A DNA stretch of 64,000 bases from Halovenus halobia (GCF_051414135.1 NZ_JBLKOA010000001.1:558001-622000), one strand, 5' to 3'. Counted from the stretch's first letter, positions 43,791 to 52,379 are shown. Notes: generated by a model not told the origin, from the letters alone. Numbers and translations: made by a program.

Positions 43791-45272
43791 ATGAGCTGGA
43801 AGGACACCGCCGAACCGGTACTCACGCGGATGCCTGCAGTCGCCCGTCCGGAGGGACACGTGCCGTTCCGCCGGAAACTGGGCTGGACCGCAGGGGTTCT
43901 CGTGTTGTACTTTTTCCTGACGAACGTGTCGTTGTTCGGACTCGGGACATCGACCGATGCGTTCGGTCGATTCCGGTCAATTTTGGCCGGCTCGCAGGGG
44001 TCGCTGATGCACGTCGGGATTGGCCCGATTGTCACGGCGAGCATTGTCCTGCAACTGCTCGGCGGTGCCGACCTGCTCGGACTCGATACGCAGAATAACC
44101 CACGTGACCAGGTGCTCTACCAAGGACTGCAGAAACTGCTTGTCGTCATCATGACGGCGATGACAGCACTGCCAATGGTCTATGCTGGGTTCCTGCAACC
44201 ATCCGGAGACGTTGCGGCGTCACTCGGCGTCGGCGACGGAACACTGCAGGCGCTGATGTTCGTCCAGGTGTTTATCGGCGGGATTCTCATCCTGTTCATG
44301 GACGAGATCGTGAGCAAATGGGGCGTGGGCTCCGGGATTGGGCTGTTCATTATCGCTGGCGTCAGCCAGCGGATGGTCGGCGGCCTGATTGGCTCGCGAA
44401 CACTCGGCGGCGAAAACGGTATCATCGCGACGTGGATCAACGTCGCACGCGGCGAACGCGAACTCTCTGGCAGCCTGCTCACGCCCTCGGGCCTGCAGGA
44501 TGTCCTGCTCGGTCCCGGTGGTGAAGTGCAGGTTGGGCTGCTTGCGGTGTTCACGACGGTAGCAATCTTCGCAATCGTCGTCTACGCCGAGAGCGTCCGT
44601 GTCGAGATTCCACTGTCGAACACCCGCGTCAAGGGCGCACGGGGTCGCTACCCTGTCAAACTCATCTACGCGAGTGTTCTGCCGATGATTCTCGTTCGCG
44701 CACTCCAGATGAACGTGCAGTTCCTCGGCCGAATTCTGAACGGCCAGTGGGCCGGAATGCCCGCCTGGCTGGGCGTCTACGACGGGGCTGGCCAGCCCAC
44801 CTCAGGGCTGTTCTACTTCCTGTCGCCGATCCAGACGCCCCAGGACTGGATGTGGTTCGCTGGCTTCGGTGGCCAGAACGCAGTCTGGGAGATTCTGCTA
44901 CGCGTGAGCATCGACCTGACGATCATGATTGTCGGCGGTGCTGTCTTCGCCATCTTCTGGGTGAAGACGACCGATATGGGGCCGGAAGCGACGGCCAAAC
45001 AGATTCACGGCTCCGGGATGCAGATTCCTGGCTTCCGCCAGAACACCCGGAGTATCGAGCGAGTGCTCGACCAGTACATCCCGCAGGTGACTATCATCGG
45101 CGGCGCACTGGTCGGCCTGCTCGCTGTCATGGCGAACATGCTCGGGACGATTGGTGGCGTGACCGGAACGGGACTGCTGCTGACAGTCTCCATCACCTAC
45201 AAGCTCTACGAGGAGATTGCAGAAGAGCAGTTGATGGAGATGCACCCGATGATGCGGAAGATGTTCGGCTAA
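43791..45272 (+). CDS. secY: Protein translocase subunit SecY
   Basis: The 493-residue pore-forming subunit of the Sec translocon in the plasma membrane has ten predicted TM helices. The plug region near residues 60-75 reads FGRFRSILAGSQGSLMHVGI, and ASIVLQLLGG follows (archaeal SecY helix 2). The cytoplasmic loops carry RVEIPLSNTRVKGARGRYPVK and the C-terminal GFRQNTRSIERVLDQYIPQV. It is the last gene of the ribosomal operon, the standard position. The end converges on the ThDP-enzyme gene with about 65 bases between. Confidence 0.97.
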   Translation: MSWKDTAEPVLTRMPAVARPEGHVPFRRKLGWTAGVLVLYFFLTNVSLFGLGTSTDAFGRFRSILAGSQGSLMHVGIGPIVTASIVLQLLGGADLLGLDTQNNPRDQVLYQGLQKLLVVIMTAMTALPMVYAGFLQPSGDVAASLGVGDGTLQALMFVQVFIGGILILFMDEIVSKWGVGSGIGLFIIAGVSQRMVGGLIGSRTLGGENGIIATWINVARGERELSGSLLTPSGLQDVLLGPGGEVQVGLLAVFTTVAIFAIVVYAESVRVEIPLSNTRVKGARGRYPVKLIYASVLPMILVRALQMNVQFLGRILNGQWAGMPAWLGVYDGAGQPTSGLFYFLSPIQTPQDWMWFAGFGGQNAVWEILLRVSIDLTIMIVGGAVFAIFWVKTTDMGPEATAKQIHGSGMQIPGFRQNTRSIERVLDQYIPQVTIIGGALVGLLAVMANMLGTIGGVTGTGLLLTVSITYKLYEEIAEEQLMEMHPMMRKMFG

Positions 45273-45300
45273 TTCGGCTGTTCGCCTTCTCGAAGACTCG

Positions 45301-45310
45301 CTTTTCTTTC
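45301..45310 (+). terminator. T-rich stretch after secY (possible terminator)
   Basis: CTTTTCTTTC lies 29 bases after the secY stop in the convergent gap. Archaeal intrinsic terminators are short T-tracts, so this could end the ribosomal operon; the tract is interrupted. Confidence 0.3.
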
Positions 45311-45338
45311 GGACTCGAATAACAAACGCCCAGACCAA

Positions 45339-47051
45339 TCAGTCGTGAACGAGCACGTCGACCACGTCCGTCCCGTCGCTGTCGACTGCCTCGGCGATTG
45401 TCGAGGCAATCTCTTCAGGTGACTCGACGAGATGGCCCGTTGCGCCGTGGCTCTCGGCGTTTTTCACGATGTCCACAGGTGGGTCGAAGTCCATCCCGAC
45501 GAACTCGTAGTCGTCTTCCTCGCCGCCCATGATGGCCAGCGTGTTGTCCTTGAGAATCCGGTAGTTGCGGTTGTCGGGGATAACAACCGACAGGTCGACG
45601 TCGTGGCGCACCGCCGAGTAAATCGACTGTGGATAGTAGAGATACGAACCGTCGCCGATGAAGCCAATCACATCGCGGGGCTCGTCCTGTGTCTCTTCAG
45701 CAATCGCCGCGCCGATAGACGCGGGCAGGCCGTAGCCCAGTCCGCCCCCCTTGTTCGAGATGTACTGGTCCGGTTCGAGGCTCCAGCGGGTGAGCATCGC
45801 GTACTTTGCCGTGACGCCCTCGTCGACGATGTAGGAATCACCGGCAACGTCTTCCATTGCGTCGACCAGGTCAGCCTTCGAGGGCCGGGGGTCGTCAGTC
45901 GCGTCGCCCTCACCCATCGCCTCCATCTTCGCGCCGACGAACTCACGGCGCGCAGCAACGGATTCGAGGCGATTTGCTCTGGTCTCGTCAGGCAAATCTC
46001 TCGCGAGAATGTCCGCCAGTTCGCTCATCACCCGGCCCGGGTCGCCGATGACGGCGGCGTCGGCGGGCTGGTTTTTCCCGACTTGCCACGCGTCGTCGCT
46101 GATGTCGATACAGGTCGTCTCCGAGGGTATCAGCTCACCCTCGTGGCGGGTGAGCGTCGTATTTGTCGAACAGCCGACTTGCAGGAGCACGTCAGCACTC
46201 ATCAGCGTTCGCGCCAGCCCTTCTTCGGGCGGGATGTAGGAAACCCACTGGTCGTGGTCGGTCGGGAAGTTGACCTCACAGGCCAGAATCTCGCCGTGAA
46301 CACGCGCGCCGACCGCTTCCGCCAGCGCGATGGCGTCATTGACTGCGTCGCGGCCGGAGCGGGCCACGCCGTCGCCGAGCACCATCGCGATGTCCTCGCC
46401 CTCAGAGAGCAGGTCTGCCGCGTGTGCCACCTGCTCTGGGTCGCCGCGGCCGCCGTCTGGAATTGTTCCGAGTCGTTCCGGTTCAGCGTCTGTTTCTGCG
46501 AGCATCTGGTCGAGCGGAAGTGCGAGAAAGACCGGTCCCGTCGGCGGGGTCAACGCTGTCCGGACCGCTCGGCGGAGCATCGTTGGCATCGCCTCGACCG
46601 AGCGAACCTCGTCGGACCACTTCGTGAACTGGTCTGTCATCTCGACGAGGTCACCAGAGAGGATGGGTTCCTCGTGGCGGAAATCTGTGCTGTGGATGCC
46701 AGCCGTGACCAGTACTGGTGCGCCAGCAACCGCTGCGGCGTAGATATTGCCGAGGCCGTGTGCCAGCCCAGCGGAGAGATGGAGGTTCGCAACACCCAGT
46801 GGCAGCGTGTCGCTGTTGCCCATCCCGCCCCCCGCGTTGTGTGCGTGATATCGCCGCGTGCTGGCGTAGCCCCCGGCCATCCCTGTCACGATGTCCTCGT
46901 GAAGTCCGAGAATATACTCGAGGTCAGTATCTTCGGTGGCGTGAACTATCGGTAGTTCCGTCGTCCCCGGATTCCCAAAGATATGCTCGACACCATACTG
47001 TTCGAGTGTCTCGACGAACAACTCCGCCCCTGTCCGTTCGCTGTCTGTCAT
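45339..47051 (-). CDS. Benzoylformate-decarboxylase-like thiamine diphosphate enzyme
   Basis: From ATG 47051 the product is 570 residues; an in-frame ATG at 47123 lies upstream of the promoter. It is a ThDP enzyme of the pyruvate-oxidase/decarboxylase family: the activating glutamate is E52 in GLHEDIVTGMAGGYA, a NLH motif (H91) fits the catalytic histidine of benzoylformate decarboxylases, and GIHSTDF and FTKWS segments also match that branch. The ThDP-binding motif starts GDGSYLYYPQS and closes with DNRNY instead of the usual NN. About 20 extra residues (HAHNAGGGMGNSDTLP region) precede the NLH. It is predicted to decarboxylate a 2-oxo acid to an aldehyde. It is the last gene of the catabolic set, with its own TATA box. 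Confidence 0.8.
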   Translation of the reverse strand: MTDSERTGAELFVETLEQYGVEHIFGNPGTTELPIVHATEDTDLEYILGLHEDIVTGMAGGYASTRRYHAHNAGGGMGNSDTLPLGVANLHLSAGLAHGLGNIYAAAVAGAPVLVTAGIHSTDFRHEEPILSGDLVEMTDQFTKWSDEVRSVEAMPTMLRRAVRTALTPPTGPVFLALPLDQMLAETDAEPERLGTIPDGGRGDPEQVAHAADLLSEGEDIAMVLGDGVARSGRDAVNDAIALAEAVGARVHGEILACEVNFPTDHDQWVSYIPPEEGLARTLMSADVLLQVGCSTNTTLTRHEGELIPSETTCIDISDDAWQVGKNQPADAAVIGDPGRVMSELADILARDLPDETRANRLESVAARREFVGAKMEAMGEGDATDDPRPSKADLVDAMEDVAGDSYIVDEGVTAKYAMLTRWSLEPDQYISNKGGGLGYGLPASIGAAIAEETQDEPRDVIGFIGDGSYLYYPQSIYSAVRHDVDLSVVIPDNRNYRILKDNTLAIMGGEEDDYEFVGMDFDPPVDIVKNAESHGATGHLVESPEEIASTIAEAVDSDGTDVVDVLVHD

Positions 47052-47074
47052 ACACACTTCTTCTGGCGGTCGGA

Positions 47075-47083
47075 GTAAAATTC
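47075..47083 (-). promoter_or_regulatory. TATA-like box for the ThDP-enzyme gene
   Basis: Minus-strand GAATTTTAC is centred about 27 bases upstream of the ATG at 47051, supporting that start and showing that the gene can be transcribed separately. Confidence 0.5.
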
Positions 47084-47151
47084 TACCGGCTACAGTGAGT
47101 GAATCAACAACTCTGGTAATCACTTCCGACCGTTTGGTTTACGCCACTCAC

Positions 47152-47183
47152 AACAGTCGGGTCCTGAATTTACGACGACTGTT
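47152..47183. repeat. Inverted repeat between regulator and ThDP-enzyme gene
   Basis: AACAGTCG at 47152-47159 and its exact complement CGACTGTT at 47176-47183 are separated by 16 bases. The repeat touches the stop of the regulator gene and lies about 70-100 bases upstream of the ThDP-gene TATA box. It could be an operator or a hairpin. Confidence 0.35.
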
Positions 47184-47838
47184 ACTCGGCGAGCACAGCG
47201 TCGATGATTTTCGACTCGGCTCGACGGAGCAGTTCGTTCGCTGTACTCGACGCACAATCGAGTTCGGTTGCTACTTCCTCGAAAGAGACCTCCCGGGGTG
47301 TCTCGTAATAGCCGAGTTCGTGCGCGGTCGATAGCGCTTCGCGCTGGCGCTCAGTGAGCCGTCCGATCGTATCTGCTCGGTCGGGCGAGTAGCCGCCCAT
47401 CCACTCGACATCGACTGCAATCCGGTCGGTCACGTCGTCGAAGGCTCTCTGCAACGACGCTTGCTCGCCCGCAACCGTCACGCGGACGCCACGTTCGGTG
47501 AACCGAAAGGGCGGTTCGAGCAACAGCGCGTGTTCCTCGGTAATCGTGAGTAGTTCACTCAGTACCTCGTGCTCCGAGACGTGCAGAAAGGCGTAGACGT
47601 TCGTCTCGTCTTCGACGATCAGTTCGTACTGTTGGACATCCTCGTTGGATTCGATCGCTTCGCGCAACGGGTCCAGTGATTGGGCCGTGAGTCGATAGAG
47701 CAGCGTATACGAGCCATCGCTGTGCCAGCCGAGATTCATCACGGCGTCCCGAGAGACAGCTCCAAGGCTGGAAAATGTCGTGTCGATGCCGGGGAATGAG
47801 CCACCCTCGGGTAACAGCTGCAACTCGACTGCTCTCAT
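47182..47838 (-). CDS. Bat-type HTH-10 transcriptional regulator
   Basis: The 218-residue protein has an N-terminal domain (about 1-150) with the bacterio-opsin-activator-like layout (ELQLLPEGGSFPGID and FRFTERGVRVTVAGEQA). The C-terminal HTH-10 domain is TERQREALSTAHELGYYETP with FEEVATELDCASSTANELLRR. Such regulators control catabolic and other genes in haloarchaea. Its position inside the gene set makes it the likely local regulator, responding to an unknown signal. Confidence 0.88.
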   Translation of the reverse strand: MRAVELQLLPEGGSFPGIDTTFSSLGAVSRDAVMNLGWHSDGSYTLLYRLTAQSLDPLREAIESNEDVQQYELIVEDETNVYAFLHVSEHEVLSELLTITEEHALLLEPPFRFTERGVRVTVAGEQASLQRAFDDVTDRIAVDVEWMGGYSPDRADTIGRLTERQREALSTAHELGYYETPREVSFEEVATELDCASSTANELLRRAESKIIDAVLAE

Positions 47839-47878
47839 TGTCCCACCGTCCGGCCGGGAAGAAAATAACGCTGTGGAC

Positions 47879-48310
47879 TCAGTACTCGAACTCGGTGTCG
47901 ACCTGGCCCGCAGTCTCAGTCATCACAATCGCTGCCTGACTGTACTGCATCACCTTTTGCATGTCGCCGTCGAGGTCGAACGTCCCGTCCATCATCCCTT
48001 CGACAGGGTCGATCTCACCGTTGGTGAGCTGTTTCCACTTCTCGTAGCCACCCCGGAACGCGAATCCGTAATCTTCGCTTTCAGGGTCCGTCGTCACGAA
48101 GGCGTCGAGACAGCCGCCGTCTTTCAGTTCGAGATACATGTAAACCGGCTCGCCGTCGTAGGTCCCGTCCGGTTCAATCTCGAACAGGAAGTCGCCGTTG
48201 AACCCGACACCCCATCCTTCACCAGCGTGGGTGTACTGGTCGGACTCGTTCAGTTTTTTCATATACTCTTGCACCCATTCGTCAGCCTCGCTCGGAAGTT
48301 TGTATGACAT
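47879..48310 (-). CDS. SCP2-like (sterol carrier) small protein
   Basis: The 143-residue soluble protein has an SCP2-like pattern: YMYLELKDGGCLDAFV, a central YEKWKQLTNGEIDPVEGMMD and FDLDGDMQKVMQYSQA. SCP2 folds bind hydrophobic ligands. Its place between the regulator and the alcohol dehydrogenase suggests that the pathway substrate or an intermediate is hydrophobic. No TM segment is present. The annotation rests on pattern similarity only. Confidence 0.7.
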   Translation of the reverse strand: MSYKLPSEADEWVQEYMKKLNESDQYTHAGEGWGVGFNGDFLFEIEPDGTYDGEPVYMYLELKDGGCLDAFVTTDPESEDYGFAFRGGYEKWKQLTNGEIDPVEGMMDGTFDLDGDMQKVMQYSQAAIVMTETAGQVDTEFEY

Positions 48311-48370
48311 GTTGATCAGTTGCAGCCAGTGTGGTTCGTTGCCTGTGCGTGACAGTTGTGCTTCCTCGTC

Positions 48371-49438
48371 TTAAAACTCAGTGCAGACTGGAATACCCAG
48401 CGTGTCGAAGTCACCGAGTCGCTCCATCACGTCGGGCACCTCACCGAGTCCGCAGGTTTCGGAGACGATTTTTCCGGGCTCTATCTTTCCGGTCCGCATC
48501 ATATCGAAGATCTGTTCGTACTCGTGTGGTGGCATGCCGTAGGTACCATGGAACTCGCGTTCGTCCTGCACGATGTTGTCGACAGGGAGCGACACTTGAC
48601 CTTTCTCCTCAGACGTGGTCAGACCAGCCTGCAGGTGCTGTCCGCCAGGGGCGAGACAGTTGACCGAGTTCTGTATCGTCTCCGCGATGCCGAGTGCCTC
48701 GACAGACACCTCGACGCCGCGGCTCCCCTCTGTGAGCGATTTGACGGCCTGTGGCACATCTTGGACCTCCGTCGAGTTGATGGACTCGACGGCACCGAGT
48801 TCTTTGGCCAGTTCCAGCTTTTCCTCGACGATATCGACGGCGATGACGTTGCCACCCAGTGCGTTGGCGGTGTGGACAGCAGACATCCCCACGCCGCCAC
48901 AGCCGTGGACCGCAACCCAGTCGCCGGGTTGGATATCGACTCGTTTGCTCACGCCGTGGAAGGCTGTTGCGAACCGACAGCCCAGTCCAGCAATCTCGTG
49001 TGCGGCGATATCTTCGGGCACTTCGACGAGGTTCTGGTCGGCGTTGCGGACCGAGTACTCCTCGGCGAATGCGCCCTTCTGGAAGCCGACGAAGCCCATC
49101 GGGACCGACGATTCACAGATATTCGCTTTCCCTGCTCGACAGTACGGACAGGTGCCGTCGCTGAGGTTGAACGGGTTGGTGACCCGGTCGCCCTCCGAGA
49201 AGCGTGTGACGTTTTCACCGACCTGTACAACCCGGCCCACGGGTTCGTGACCGAATATCAGCCCGGGCTGGGGGACAAGTCCAATCCAGTCCCAGTCACC
49301 CTGCCAGGCGTGCCAGTCGCTCCGACAGATGCCACAGGCCTCTGTCTCGACGACGACTTCACTCGGCCCACAGTCTGGCCGGTCGACTTGCTCTAACTGG
49401 AGCGGTTCTCCCACACCTTGGAATACTACTGCGTCCAT
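48371..49438 (-). CDS. Zinc-dependent alcohol dehydrogenase (MDR family)
   Basis: The 355-residue medium-chain dehydrogenase has the catalytic-zinc Cys in EACGICRSDWH and GHEPVGRVVQVG. The structural zinc segment is DGTCPYCRAGKANIC, where Asp takes the place of the first Cys, a substitution also seen in some archaeal enzymes. The Rossmann motif is VHGCGGVGMSAV with an Asp (VDIVEEK), suggesting NAD+. It probably interconverts an alcohol and an aldehyde in the pathway. The leader contains a strong Shine-Dalgarno (GAGGAGGTT) 5-6 bases before the ATG. Confidence 0.88.
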   Translation of the reverse strand: MDAVVFQGVGEPLQLEQVDRPDCGPSEVVVETEACGICRSDWHAWQGDWDWIGLVPQPGLIFGHEPVGRVVQVGENVTRFSEGDRVTNPFNLSDGTCPYCRAGKANICESSVPMGFVGFQKGAFAEEYSVRNADQNLVEVPEDIAAHEIAGLGCRFATAFHGVSKRVDIQPGDWVAVHGCGGVGMSAVHTANALGGNVIAVDIVEEKLELAKELGAVESINSTEVQDVPQAVKSLTEGSRGVEVSVEALGIAETIQNSVNCLAPGGQHLQAGLTTSEEKGQVSLPVDNIVQDEREFHGTYGMPPHEYEQIFDMMRTGKIEPGKIVSETCGLGEVPDVMERLGDFDTLGIPVCTEF

Positions 49439-49441
49439 ATC

Positions 49442-49452
49442 TAACCTCCTCG
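49442..49452 (-). promoter_or_regulatory. Shine-Dalgarno site of the alcohol dehydrogenase gene
   Basis: Minus-strand CGAGGAGGTTA immediately precedes the ATG at 49438. A TATA-like TAAATTTTTAC lies just upstream at about 49463-49473, so either leadered or near-leaderless initiation is possible. Confidence 0.5.
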
Positions 49453-49542
49453 CCCTCCATACGTAAAAATTTACCTCAAAAATCTGTCATAATTGGGCGA
49501 GCGTGGCGCTGTCTGTTCCTTTGCACCGACAGCGAGATGCCC

Positions 49543-51108
49543 TCAGAACTTGGGCACACCACCGAAGTTCATCTTGACCGTCTTGATCTGAGAGTAATCG
49601 TCGAGTGCTTCCTCGGCGAGTTCGCGGCCCATCCCGCTCTCTTTGAAACCGCCGTGCGGGGCCGGGTCGAGCAGGTCGTTGTAGGTGTTCACCCAGACTG
49701 TGCCCGCTTCGAGTTCGCTGGAGACGACGTGTGCCGTTTCCAGGTCCTCGGTCCAGACGCCCGCCGCAAGCCCGAATTTCGTGTCGTTGGCTCGCTCGAT
49801 AACCTCGTCGCGCTCGCTGAACTCGAAGACCGACAACACCGGGCCAAACACCTCTTCACAGGAGACTGTCGCGTCGTCGTCAACATCCGTCAGGACCGTT
49901 GGGTGGACGAAGGGCGCGCCCGCGGTGTCACTGTCTGCGCCGCCAGCGTCAGTTTCTGTGGCGTCGTTGCCGACCAATACTGTCGTGCCGTCCTCGATAG
50001 CACCCGAAATGTACTCCTCGACCTCGCGAGCGTGCTCGTGGTCGATCATCGGTCCGATGTCGGTCCGCGGCGAGAGTGGGTCGCCAACCTGCAGGTCGGC
50101 GATGCGTTCCTGCAAGCGGTCGAGGAACTCCTCGCGGATATCCTCGTGGACGAACAGCCGCGACCCGGCGGTACACTGCTGGCCGGAATTGAAGAAGATA
50201 CTCACCATCGTCCCCTCGATTGCCTTGTCGAGGTCTGCGTCGGGGAAGACGATGTTCGGGCTCTTGCCGCCGAGTTCGACCGAGACAGGGGTGATGGTGT
50301 CCGCTGCGCCCTTCAGCGTCTGCACGCCAGCGAACTTCGAGCCAGTCAGTGTGACTTTGCTGATTCCCTCGTGTGACGAGATAGCCGAACCAACCTCACT
50401 TCCCGGCCCGGTCACGACGTTGACTGTCCCGGACGGCAAAACTCGGTCACAGACGCGGGCAATCACGAGCGAGGAGAGCACCGCCTTGGAGGCGGGCTTG
50501 AAGACAACCGCGTTGCCAGCGGCAAGCGCCGGACCAAGTTTCCACGCAACGAACATCGCCGGGAAGTTCCACGCCGAGATGGCACCGACGACGCCGTACG
50601 GTTCACGTTTGGTGACAATCTGTTTCTGGTCCTCTGACGGGACGACTCGGCCCGTGTCGGCGGTTCGGGCGATTGCAGCAAAGTGCCGGAACTGTTCGAC
50701 GACAATTTCAACATCGACAAACCGCGAGTGCATGTTCGGCTTGCCGGCCTCGAGACTCTCCAGTTTCGCAAGCTCTGTCTGCATATCTTCGAGTCTGTCG
50801 GCGATTTCGTCGAGTTTCTCGCCACGCTGTTTTGGCGAGAGTTGGCCCCACGCGCCGTCGAGCGCGCCCTGTGCGGCTTCGACTGCTCGGTCGACGTCGG
50901 TGCTGGTTCCGGACTGTATTTTTGCGAGTTCCTCACCCGTCGTCGGGTCGATTGCCACGCCTTCCGACCCATCTTCGGAATCGACCCATTCGCTGTCGAT
51001 CAGCAGGCCGTACTCCTCGCGCGTGAGCGACTCTTCGGCCGCCTCTCGATGTCTGTCCCGCACTGACTGTGCCACATTGTAATTGTCGTCGTAGTATGTC
51101 TCTTGCAT
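49543..51108 (-). CDS. NAD(P)-dependent aldehyde dehydrogenase
   Basis: The 521-residue ALDH-superfamily enzyme has the cofactor segment AWNFPAMFVAWKLGPALAAG, the catalytic Glu in VELGGKSPN and the nucleophilic Cys in FFNSGQQCTAGSRL. The C-terminal EEVFGPVLSVFEF and PHGGFKESGMGRELAEE are standard. The first 45 residues are an extra acidic N-terminus. It would oxidise the aldehyde formed by the ThDP enzyme to an acid. The stop is 105 bases before the alcohol dehydrogenase start; the upstream MR-like gene ends 31 bases before its ATG. Confidence 0.92.
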   Translation of the reverse strand: MQETYYDDNYNVAQSVRDRHREAAEESLTREEYGLLIDSEWVDSEDGSEGVAIDPTTGEELAKIQSGTSTDVDRAVEAAQGALDGAWGQLSPKQRGEKLDEIADRLEDMQTELAKLESLEAGKPNMHSRFVDVEIVVEQFRHFAAIARTADTGRVVPSEDQKQIVTKREPYGVVGAISAWNFPAMFVAWKLGPALAAGNAVVFKPASKAVLSSLVIARVCDRVLPSGTVNVVTGPGSEVGSAISSHEGISKVTLTGSKFAGVQTLKGAADTITPVSVELGGKSPNIVFPDADLDKAIEGTMVSIFFNSGQQCTAGSRLFVHEDIREEFLDRLQERIADLQVGDPLSPRTDIGPMIDHEHAREVEEYISGAIEDGTTVLVGNDATETDAGGADSDTAGAPFVHPTVLTDVDDDATVSCEEVFGPVLSVFEFSERDEVIERANDTKFGLAAGVWTEDLETAHVVSSELEAGTVWVNTYNDLLDPAPHGGFKESGMGRELAEEALDDYSQIKTVKMNFGGVPKF

Positions 51109-51138
51109 CGTTGTGAAATCTGCCTGCTCTCTCCTGTA

Positions 51139-52248
51139 TTACGCTCCGCCGACTACATCTCTGTCGAGTTCGATACCCAGTCCTGGTTTCTCGCGTGGTC
51201 GCACCAGCCCGTCTGTCGCTTCAAACGGTTCCGACACAATTGCACCCCACGCGTCAGGTGTCCACGGCGGGTCGTGCGGGAACTCACACCACGCGCCGTC
51301 GATGGCGGCGATGACGTGCAGATTGGCGGCAAAACCAATTGCGTTGGTCCACGTATGGGGGACAAAGTTGACGCCCTCTTCTCTGGCTCGCCCTGCCACC
51401 TCGACAGCCCGCTTGATGCCTGTCACGAGTGCCGCGTCAGGCTGCAACACGTCGACTGCGTCTCGGTCGAGGAACTGGTGGAGTTCCCCAGCGCGTTCGT
51501 TGAACTCTCCGCCAGCTATCGGTACGGTAGTCATCTCGCGCAAGCGTGCGTACCCGTCGTAGTTGTGCCGGGGCAGTGGCTCCTCGAACCACTCGACGCC
51601 GCCGATCTCTTCCAGTTCTTTTGCGACCGCTGTCGCCTCCTTGACGGTCCACGTCTGCTCGTCATCCATCACTCTGACAGCCCAGCCCTTGTTGGCGTCG
51701 ACCATCAGCGTCAGTTCGGGAAACGCGTCTCGAACGTCACGGACGATGTCGAGGTCCGCTGGCTCAGTGATTCGCAACTTCACGGCCTCGAATCCCTCGT
51801 CAACTCGGTCCTCGACGTACTCGATTCGCTCCGCTGCAGGGAGCATCTGCCCAGTGCTCGCGTACGCAGGGATTGGCTCGTCTGAGCCACCGAGCAGTTC
51901 GTAGACCGGTTTCCCGGCGTCTTTGCCGATAATGTCCCACAGCGCGAGTTCGATATGCCACGGCCGCGGGCCGACGAGGTCGATACTCGCCAGTTTACTC
52001 ATGATCGACTCGATATCGTGTGGGTCCTCTCCCGCAAGAAACAGGCTCAGCGGCGTCTCGTACTCTAGCCCTCCTGCGAAACTCGGGCTGGCGGTCACAC
52101 CGGTAATGCCAGCGTCAGTTTCCACCTCGAACACCTCGGCCTCGTGGGTGTGCTGTGCGTAGTCCGGAATCCACGTTGGCGCGAAGCTCTCTTCGAGTGG
52201 ATAACTGACGTGATGCTGGGTAACGCCTGTTATCTGCATTTCACTCAT
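51139..52248 (-). CDS. Mandelate racemase/muconate lactonizing family (enolase superfamily) enzyme
   Basis: The 369-residue enzyme has a capping domain at about 1-120 and a barrel from about 125. Metal ligands are D184 (VDANKGW), E222 or E223 (WFEEPL) and E248 (AGGEFN). The His-Asp catalytic dyad of the mandelate racemase subgroup is present (H298 in VPHTW and D271 in QPDA). The usual K-x-K is K157-L-R159, so the second Lys is Arg. That favours dehydration via the His-Asp dyad over racemisation, but this is inference. It is the first gene of the catabolic set, with a TATA box about 50 bases upstream. Confidence 0.88.
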   Translation of the reverse strand: MSEMQITGVTQHHVSYPLEESFAPTWIPDYAQHTHEAEVFEVETDAGITGVTASPSFAGGLEYETPLSLFLAGEDPHDIESIMSKLASIDLVGPRPWHIELALWDIIGKDAGKPVYELLGGSDEPIPAYASTGQMLPAAERIEYVEDRVDEGFEAVKLRITEPADLDIVRDVRDAFPELTLMVDANKGWAVRVMDDEQTWTVKEATAVAKELEEIGGVEWFEEPLPRHNYDGYARLREMTTVPIAGGEFNERAGELHQFLDRDAVDVLQPDAALVTGIKRAVEVAGRAREEGVNFVPHTWTNAIGFAANLHVIAAIDGAWCEFPHDPPWTPDAWGAIVSEPFEATDGLVRPREKPGLGIELDRDVVGGA

Positions 52249-52295
52249 ACGTGGCCGGGCTGTCTGCCTAACGATTTGGACGGACTGGGCCGGTC

Positions 52296-52303
52296 ATTTA
52301 TAA
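52296..52303 (-). promoter_or_regulatory. TATA box for the catabolic gene set
   Basis: Minus-strand TTATAAAT lies about 51 bases upstream of the ATG at 52248, giving a leader of about 25 bases. It is nearly palindromic and could also function toward msrB. Confidence 0.5.
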
Positions 52304-52348
52304 GTGGCGTCACATCGACGCGGCTCACTCTCAGCAACGGCAAGCTGA

Positions 52349-52356
52349 ATTTATAG
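52349..52356 (+). promoter_or_regulatory. TATA box for msrB
   Basis: ATTTATAG is centred 27 bases before the ATG at 52380, consistent with a leaderless mRNA. Confidence 0.6.
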
Positions 52357-52379
52357 GTATCCAGCCCCAATGGCTGCCT

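Noticed and set aside
45432..46955. 507-codon plus-strand frame
   Set aside because: Opposite the ThDP-enzyme gene, whose catalytic motifs are clear.
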